Origin: GWA1-39-11 sp964640435
Lineage (GTDB): Bacteria; Patescibacteriota; Microgenomatia; Levybacterales; GWA1-39-11
Reading direction: 5' to 3'
NCBI GenBank assembly: GCA_964640435.1
Contig: CAZXFJ010000020.1
Location: 1-19,552, forward strand
Length of the DNA: 19,552 bases
Numbering within the stretch: the first letter of the stretch is position 1; each line of letters begins with the position of its first letter. Below, piece by piece: positions 17,601 through 19,552 of this stretch. Under the pieces are notes generated by a model that did not search any database, was not told the origin of the DNA, and saw nothing but the letters and a program-made list of their open reading frames with translations. The position numbers and the translations under genes are program-made.

Positions 17601-19552
17601 GAGAATATCTTGAGCTTCAATTTGATCAAATACTGCAAGAGCTTTACCATTTGCTCCAAAGCTTAGAGGTCTTGTCACGTAAAGCTCTGATGTTGGTGAC
17701 GTTGTTCCAAGACCAAAGTTACCAGAAGAATCAATTCTAGCTCTTTCTGTTCCTGTTGTTGTTGTGTTGTTAGCAGCTGTAAAGAACTGAATAAGAGTTG
17801 CTGCATTTCCCAGTGAGCTTCCCCCTCCAAGACCAAGAGCATTTGCAGCATTGGTTGATGACATCAAGCCAAACAAGAATGGCTCTTCAGAATTTGTGTA
17901 ATGAGGTACACCAAATCTTGCATTCTTTTGTGTTGCATCTGTTCTATTATCTGTAAGCAAGAATTCCCCGCTACCTGCTTGCCAATATGTAACTGCATCA
18001 GTTTCAAAATTGGCTGTTGAACCGGAGAAATCAAGAGTAAAGTACTTAATTCCAGTTCTATCAAATCTAAATACATCGGAGGAATCTCCAACTGTTGCAT
18101 GTAGCTTTGCAGCAGGTGCTGTGTTACCAATAGCAACATTACCAGTTCCATTAGGAGCAATTAGAATGTTACCTGTTGTATCAAATCCTGAAGCGCTACC
18201 AATTGTTAATGTTTGCCTGTTTGTTGTACCGATTTGTCCGGCTCCATTGATAAATGTGTTGTTACCTGTTGTACCAGCTGAAATTGATGCTGTTGGAACA
18301 CCTGAATTTACATTTATAAATGCAAATTTAGCAGCAGCGCTTGATACACCACCAACTAGTAGATCAACTGTTGAGTTCTTAGGAGCAAGAGCACCATTTG
18401 CTAGGTCCCAAAGATCAGAGTTACCTGTTCCAGGACATGTTGCCCATGTTGGAAGGTTTCCAGCAGCTTGTGATGTTAGACATAGACCTGAAGTTGATGT
18501 TGTAACTTGAGAAAGAACTCCACTTCCATTTGTTGTGAGAACTGTGTTGTTGTTTGTTGTGAATCCTGGAAGAGTTATACCTTGACCTGATCGACCAAGT
18601 GAAAGAGTTGTTGCATTTGTTGCGCCGATGTTAAGAGTGGTTGCTGTTAATGTATCAATGTCAGCTGTTTGACCACCTCGAACTGATAGTGATCCATCGT
18701 ATGCGATCTTGAATCTAGTTGCTCCAGCAGCTGAAGCTGTGATGATGTCAGATGTTGTAAGACCTGTTTGGTCAACTATTAATGTTGCACGTGGGTTTCC
18801 TGTTCCACCAGCCAAGTAGTTAGTTCCACCTGCTGAATAGAATGCATAGGAACCCGCATTACCTGTTGACTGAGCTGCATTGTAGAATGCATATGAATTC
18901 GTTACTCCACCTGATGCAACAAATTGATTTGCTGCATAGAACCCATATGCACTAGTAATTGCACCAGCTCCTGCATTTGTAAATGGAGTAATTGCTCTAA
19001 ATGCGTATCCTGATGTAACTGTTCCGCCAGTTCCTACTACTCCTGCTGAGAATCCTGATGCGTTTGTAACTGTACCTAATCCACCCACATTACCCACTTC
19101 TGCGTAGGCGCCTGAAACGTTTGAGTACGTTATTCCTGTTGGAGGTGAAACATAACCTGTTATATTTGCAAGATATAGATTGCCTGTTTGATTAGCATTT
19201 ATGTTCGTGCTGTTTGAATGTAGCGCAAGCATAGATCTTGTTGTCGAATCTGCTCCAGACCATCCAAACTGTCTTCTATAGTTAATTCCAATATTTGCAA
19301 ATGCAGAGTTTGTAATATTGATTCCACCCGTTGTTGATGCACCAATATTTAGTGTTTGCATATTTGTAGTAGCAAGTGTTCCGTCTCCTGTAAGGTATGT
19401 GTTGTTACCTGTTGTACCAGCAGAGATTGATGCTGTTGGTGTACCTGAGTTTACGTTTATGAAAGCAAACTTTGCAGCAGCGCTTGATACTCCACCGACT
19501 AGTAGATCAACTGTTGAGTTCTTAGGAGCAAGAGCACCATTTGCTAGGTCCC
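8619..19552 (-). CDS. Giant repeat-built surface fibre or adhesin, 5' end outside the window
   Basis: The frame is open from the TAA at 8619-8621 to the right edge, giving at least 3643 residues. Numbering here counts from the internal Met at 19361, which has 63 coding residues before it. The body has eight super-repeat cassettes combining a D(I/L)xTASAxGxTxF strand, a Cys pair, GALxPxNxTVDLLVGG, and PTASISAG. Spacers include YAFY-type repeats (28-187), tail-fibre-like ERARIDSSGNFGLGTTSP (537-554), Gly-rich blocks (763-950 and 1163-1580), an inserted module (1239-1452), and about 21-residue repeats (1813-1940). The C-terminus has a conserved domain (3098-3258), a short heptad-like stretch (3365-3388), a beta-rich stalk and a terminal cap ending NIPVNFLLVN. 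A beta-helical, perhaps multimeric fibre is inferred. No membrane anchor is visible in this part, and the secretion signal should lie upstream. No enzyme is recognised. Confidence 0.92.
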   Translation of the reverse strand, partial: DLANGALAPKNSTVDLLVGGVSSAAAKFAFINVNSGTPTASISAGTTGNNTYLTGDGTLATTNMQTLNIGASTTGGINITNSAFANIGINYRRQFGWSGADSTTRSMLALHSNSTNINANQTGNLYLANITGYVSPPTGITYSNVSGAYAEVGNVGGLGTVTNASGFSAGVVGTGGTVTSGYAFRAITPFTNAGAGAITSAYGFYAANQFVASGGVTNSYAFYNAAQSTGNAGSYAFYSAGGTNYLAGGTGNPRATLIVDQTGLTTSDIITASAAGATRFKIAYDGSLSVRGGQTADIDTLTATTLNIGATNATTLSLGRSGQGITLPGFTTNNNTVLTTNGSGVLSQVTTSTSGLCLTSQAAGNLPTWATCPGTGNSDLWDLANGALAPKNSTVDLLVGGVSSAAAKFAFINVNSGVPTASISAGTTGNNTFINGAGQIGTTNRQTLTIGSASGFDTTGNILIAPNGTGNVAIGNTAPAAKLHATVGDSSDVFRFDRTGIKYFTLDFSGSTANFETDAVTYWQAGSGEFLLTDNRTDATQKNARFGVPHYTNSEEPFLFGLMSSTNAANALGLGGGSSLGNAATLIQFFTAANNTTTTGTERARIDSSGNFGLGTTSPTSELYVTRPLSFGANGKALAVFDQIEAQDILTASAGGSTRFVITNGGSINLTAGQTIDTLTSGTLGIGTTNATTLTLGRSGQGITLPGFTGQNGVLYGTNGTGVLAQATTSTTGLCLISGASNPTWGTCGSSDDFWDQSSGALYAANQTVDLLVGGTSSSAAKFAFINVNSGVPTASISAGTTGNNTFLTGAGNLGTTNRQTLTIGNATTGGAVSIIGGSVSTGTGLPVSITGGAASGTAGASGGQVAIAGSSGVTGIGAQGGAGGLVSLTAGSGGNGTGGPNGGAGGAISLTTGNGGTSIGGTAGVGGNFTVVAGNAGTTGGTGALGGAISLTAGNGSLAVAGGAVTLTGGQGGATGVGGAMSFTTGAGGATSGASGDLTLATGTVTAGSSFGTISFNQGSNTRQFIDALGKVGFGTTSPTSELYVTRPLSFTATGKALAIFDQIEAQDILTASKSGTTMFTINSTGSLTFAGGQASALTTLSSSNATAATITIPNVSGVSDTFCLQTLANCGSGVNYWRVNNGALSPTNNTLDLLVGGISTSAAKFAVLNVNNGTPTASVSAGVNGATYLTAAGSLVTTQNQTLTLGGSTTGNIGIGTDGALRNITIGSATAPSSASNGGLIAVLTAAGGTATGAGLNGGQFSTTTGAGSTAAGSSGLYGGNGGLMAFATGNGGNGDTATSPYAFVQEKHNGNGPAVTSLTITPDNNLGTNNLLILGVVVESTGGPDSGGVSDTAGQVWTKRANIKMDNGNTVLELWTAPVSAPGTKPTITISATSGFISGMLTEYSGLQTTGNPIDVSATQKCTGSGSCSATTGTATANNQLGIGIGGSSAENLTPGAGFTSRSYQPGTSGAILAGINEESNADVDSGNTFSAAFTPDNFTYNAVIAAVFKLSGVSGNGGNGGNFTATLGTGGTTATSIGGTGGAFTFTSGTGGIQTTSGSGTSGAGGAFTITAGAGGASTGSGATSGTGGDLVLAGGSAGAIASSSTGAAGGAVSITSGAGTGAGASGALTLGTGTVSTGSFGTISFNQGANTRAYINANGLFGLGTTSGNSELYVTRPLSFGATGKALAIFDQIESQDILTASKSGTTMFTVNSNGNLQFKGSTAFTTTLTSATGNDVTLTIPDTGTTDTICLQTLANCGGVSSNYWRIDSGALSPTNNTLDLLVGSNATTSAQFSVLGIAAGTAPTASISATSGGNAGKGITLGGDGTIQGLRNNTLTLGGSTTGNINISPLNGGAGSSLTVNAITTNLTGTTTLNASSLATFNTASTLAINTTTLTASNLATITSAASLGISATTLTVGNGSAATIQTTTNALTLNSGSNTLIIDATDTTLTASGIATIDFASTVGIDSTTLNLGNGSDATIGTTSNASLSLTPNGTGNITLTGDFNSQVLIGSTGMTTEFPLLINNSIGNNAVLAVNGTGGGDLITASAAGATKFNVTNGGSLQLATGQTIDTIGNGTIGIGTVTGTTLTLGRTGQPIIMPAFTSNGGILYTNGSGQLAQVTAGSNTQCLLGGTTPFFGSCATGTDDFWDQSNGVLFPANQTVDLLVGSTATTSAEFSVLGIAAGTAPTASISATSGGNAGRGVTLGGDGTIQGLRNNTLTIGGATTGNIVLSPLNAAAGGSILPGANDTVNLGSDALRFANLYLGGETLHIGTSVTDEALISYTTSNNTLLFDNVSAGIINIGTSAFAQAMTIGNTTTTSSLSLLAGSGNITMGNTTGNGNVVVQPIAGGQAALIVNKQSANGDIFTASASGTTKFTVTNGGSLVFAGGQASALTTISSSNTQAATFTIPSTSGVSDTFCLATLQNCGSSTDLWRYGSGAISPVNNTVDLLIGSNATTSAKFAIIGVNTTSPTASVSAQNANASALYLDPANNALQSVKRQTLNIGGSTTGEINLAPLSQVVITGNLKLADGADRNILGPTGGELNIRSAATTNLDLNDATGGNVRLFVDNGGASQELEIYDNAGASNDYLKIYHTGSAAVLDTSSAADTLTLQPGGGTITLPNFVAKNSALYATETTGVLAAATTNTAGLCLVSGASGPTWSSCSSVQATNYWDLTSGALSPFSQTADVLVGGNATSSAKIRMAGSLTGGKSALIINQTENQDIFTASASGTTRLRLANNGELVASSAATIGNGFGVMGSNLTTGRLAQFTTGGSNTLTSGTVLDVRTVSTALTGSVGTGSLANFDWSPSSSTTATGDLFTLNIGANGSTLGNIFNITDAGSTLFSVSETAVTSNLPASFNAAGDVSIAYDIQFTNPTASYIKSAAPLQIVAGEVFNSTNLTLQTYNSGNVVVDSQALSVLGSATISGQLVVGTTTAPANIGGVYYTNSQVFGKALAIYNQTETADILAASASGTTRLRLENTGALTITSAASNALSIGANGATNPAFQIDASTGSSATGLKITSAAAGSGVALDVISSGTNEALTINAKGTGTVNIGTGAGAKTINIGKTDGTAAVDTINIGTGTGVAQTINLGTGRADTNVVFFPRTAAPSAMTVNGEFHLGALGSGATLGRIWFRASNTNFRVNATVAALDYSEYMKQEDTSEPGDVMVLSNSETQSVKKSDKSYDQNVLGVVSQYGTGYADGCVDDESCGRSYDPNYAQVGMLGQVYTKVSTENGNIRPGDPLTTSTIPGVAMKATKMGRIVGYALDYFDGTQSGEDLFDLPTYPIHVVSGRNVGKIVILLQAGWYDPSAPPPDGIADIAINSNGGGDYGLIDSNGKVYDNTIVADQAAFANINVGALKAQEITADNLHINTDVTIEGTLFADKIRANQIEGLEYLVRDTFGNVNPLASGSAQFGELDGKISSISASLENIKEILQSVNFVGFATQSGGLATVDNLMVSGTTTLAEASILNSLSIGNNLTIDGSSINTTGTDLEIQPLAQGNINFLGGMITFDTLGNIKVEGDAEFAQDVKVGGVLSATDIAVKRVSAAEIISDTEVTATGSSGLVTLIAGETELKVNNSKAKSGSLIFLTPKVETDLPIYIKSQANGYFIIGIKESQLYNIPVNFLLVN
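8622..9164 (-). other. C-terminal stalk and cap of the fibre protein
   Basis: Residues about 3400-3500 are beta-helix-like steps (LMVSGTTTLAEASILNSLSI, LTIDGSSINTTGTDLEIQPL, GNINFLGGMITFDTLGNIKV). Residues about 3505-3580 form a compact end domain: LVTLIAGETELKVNNSKAKS, SLIFLTPKVETDLPIYIKSQ, ANGYFIIGIKES and NIPVNFLLVN. The pattern of a Thr/Gly strand, xIFLTP and a terminal F-(L/N)-x-(L/W)-(L/M)-V-(N/D) is one I recognise at the C-terminal end of many CPR surface proteins. It may cap the fibre or serve as a sorting or assembly signal; this is not known. Confidence 0.55.
9588..10070 (-). other. Conserved C-terminal domain of the fibre (VKKSDK/GDPLT type)
   Basis: Residues about 3098-3258 start ALDYSEYMKQED and contain EPGDVMVLS, QSVKKSDKSYDQNVLGVVS, a Cys pair (C3153, C3159), VYTKVSTENGNIRPGDPLTT, IPGVAMKATKMGRIVGYALD, and GKIVILLQAGWYDP. 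I know this layout as a recurrent near-C-terminal domain of CPR surface proteins. The opening part also recalls the YAEYFE...ILGVVS pattern of the phage intramolecular-chaperone domain (Peptidase_G2-like). That second link is tentative. Confidence 0.65.
13542..13925 (-). repeat. About 21-residue TTL repeats in the fibre protein
   Basis: Residues about 1813-1940 repeat a unit of about 21 residues: TTTLNASSLATFNTASTLAI, then TTTLTASNLATITSAASLGI, then looser copies starting ATTLTVGNG, TTLTASGIATIDFASTVGI and STTLNLGNGS. At DNA level the period is about 63 bp. The regular alternation of Leu/Ile with Thr/Ser/Ala predicts a right- or left-handed beta-helix shaft. Confidence 0.7.
14622..15875 (-). 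repeat. Gly-rich repeat block 2, split by an inserted module
   Basis: Residues about 1163-1238 and 1453-1580 carry the same kind of unit as block 1 (LIAVLTAAGG, LMAFATGNGG, NFTATLGTGG, AFTFTSGTGG, AFTITAGAGG, DLVLAGGSAG, AVSITSGAG). The block ends in the same FGTISFNQGANTR exit sequence. It is interrupted by about 210 residues at 1239-1452 that are not Gly-rich repeats. Confidence 0.75.
15006..15647 (-). other. Beta-sandwich-like module inserted in Gly-rich block 2 (copy 3)
   Basis: Residues about 1239-1452 contain AFVQEKHNG, NNLLILGVVVES, VSDTAGQVWTKR, LELWTAPV, ISGMLTEYSGLQTTGNPID, a T/A/N-rich LGIGIGG strand, and a closing NAVIAAVFKLSG. The order matches copies 1 and 2 in the next gene. 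It also has a close Cys pair, C1362 and C1368. I recall this type of unit in many environmental secreted proteins but know no function for it. Confidence 0.7.
16512..17075 (-). repeat. Gly-rich repeat block 1
   Basis: Residues about 763-950 alternate Gly/Ala/Thr/Asn turns with short beta-prone words: AVSIIGG, QVAIAG, LVSLTAG, AISLTTGNGG, NFTVVAGNAG, AISLTAGNG, AVTLTGGQGG, AMSFTTGAGG, DLTLATG. The period is roughly 17-22 residues. The hydrophobic-polar alternation fits a beta-solenoid rather than a collagen triple helix, since there is no strict Gly-x-y triplet. The block leads into SSFGTISFNQGSNTR, which is repeated after block 2. Confidence 0.75.
17697..18164 (-). other. Tail-fibre-like segment within the fibre protein
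   Basis: Residues about 400-555 open with PNGTGNVAIGNTAPAAKLHA and close with ERARIDSSGNFGLGTTSP. The pattern GNVxIGxTxPxxKL ... E-R-x-R-I-D-S-x-G-N-x-G-(I/L)-G-T-x-x-P is widespread in phage tail fibres and related bacterial shaft proteins. The motif TSPTSELYVTRPLSF after it recurs near residues 978 and (as TSGNSEL) 1608. Confidence 0.6.
18355..18409 (-). repeat. 55-bp perfect direct repeat, copy A
   Basis: This stretch is identical base for base to 19498-19552. It encodes the end of the (W)DLANGALAPKNSTVDLLV cassette. The partner runs into the window edge, so the true repeat may be longer. Within the protein the period is 381 residues. Confidence 0.9.
18801..19280 (-). repeat. YAFY/GFYA-type short repeats in the fibre protein
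   Basis: Residues about 28-187 contain recurring aromatic words: GYAFRAITPF, SAYGFYAANQF, NSYAFYNAAQ, SYAFYSAGGT, each separated by Gly/Ala/Thr-rich turns, and end with TNYLAGG. I know similar sequences from phage tail-fibre-like and CPR surface proteins, where such units precede a GIGTTSP-type motif. A beta-structured shaft is inferred. Confidence 0.6.
19498..19552 (-). repeat. 55-bp perfect direct repeat, copy B at the window edge
   Basis: Identical to 18355-18409. The window stops inside this repeat. If the edge is a contig end, the repeat is a natural place for an assembly to break or collapse. Confidence 0.9.

Larger units (their letters stand above)
10563..19552 (-). repeat. Eight-fold super-repeat of the giant fibre protein
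   Basis: A cassette of GALxPxNxTVDLLVGG plus (S/T)AKFAxINVN and PTASISAG starts near residues -60, 319, 695, 1078, 1710, 2096, 2380 and, diverged, 2622. A second motif, A(L/I)xxxxQxxxxDI(L/I/F)TASAxGxTxF, recurs near 191, 572, 995, 1627, 1975, 2297, 2657 and 2899. Copies vary in spacing from about 240 to 630 residues because different spacer blocks lie between them. The two rightmost cassettes are exactly 1143 bp apart and share a perfect 55-bp stretch, so some of the amplification looks recent. Confidence 0.85.

Noticed and set aside
19359..19361. ATG as the start of the giant fibre gene
   Set aside because: The frame stays open for 63 further codons to the window edge, and those codons encode a complete DLLVGG...PTASISAG cassette. 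The Met replaces the Arg of the recurring TTNRQTL motif, so it is internal.
1..19552. Genome-wide reading of TGA as glycine (code 25) or tryptophan (code 4)
   Set aside because: About 6,380 sense codons in three genes contain no in-frame TGA, although glycine is among the commonest residues. Both giant genes end in TAA. A single TGA at a Gly site in the Kelch gene is better explained locally, though it deserves checking.
8619..19552. Prophage tail-fibre gene
   Set aside because: Tail-fibre-like motifs are present, but the neighbours are LamG and Kelch surface proteins, no other phage gene is visible, and the cassettes resemble CPR surface proteins.

Overview
The window reads as part of a surface-protein locus from a bacterium of the Candidate Phyla Radiation (Patescibacteria), most likely Microgenomates-like. 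This rests on protein style, not on a marker gene. The proteins are very long and built from low-complexity Ser/Thr/Gly/Ala/Asn repeats. They carry cassettes such as DLLVGG and DILTASASGTTRF, LamG arrays, a WLxDPxRxxPVxVDP module, and a C-terminal domain with the pattern VKKSDKxYDxNVLGVVS ... GDPLTTSxIPGVAMKAT. I recall all of these from CPR genomes. The DNA is AT-leaning. Both giant genes end in TAA, and their reading frames contain no TGA.

All real genes are on the minus strand, so the locus reads from right to left. From 19552 to 8619 is the 3' part of a giant repeat protein (at least 3643 codons, with its 5' end outside the window). It has eight cassettes of one super-repeat, two Gly-rich blocks (the second split by an inserted beta-sandwich-like module), a block of about 21-residue repeats, and a tail-fibre-like C-terminal region. 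A gap of 62 bp without a visible terminator follows. From 8556 to 1453 is a 2367-residue membrane-anchored protein with a WLxDPxR module, a BNR/sialidase-like propeller, six LamG domains, and two copies of the same beta-sandwich-like module. A 315-bp AT-rich intergenic region follows, with a plausible sigma-70 promoter. From 1137 to 19 is a secreted Kelch-like propeller protein of 372 residues.

Together the genes look like an extracellular toolkit: a long fibre or adhesin, a membrane-tethered lectin-like multidomain protein, and a secreted beta-propeller. A shared role in attachment, glycan binding or host-cell contact is plausible but inferred. No catalytic enzyme, RNA gene, CRISPR array, transposase or phage structural operon is visible.

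Two observations stand out. First, the Kelch gene stops at a TGA that sits exactly where every well-conserved neighbouring repeat has glycine, and the Kelch pattern continues in the same frame to the window edge. This suggests a recent nonsense change, a sequencing error, or recoding. Second, one divergent module of about 210 residues interrupts three unrelated host architectures (a propeller, a LamG domain and a Gly-rich repeat block) in two adjacent genes.
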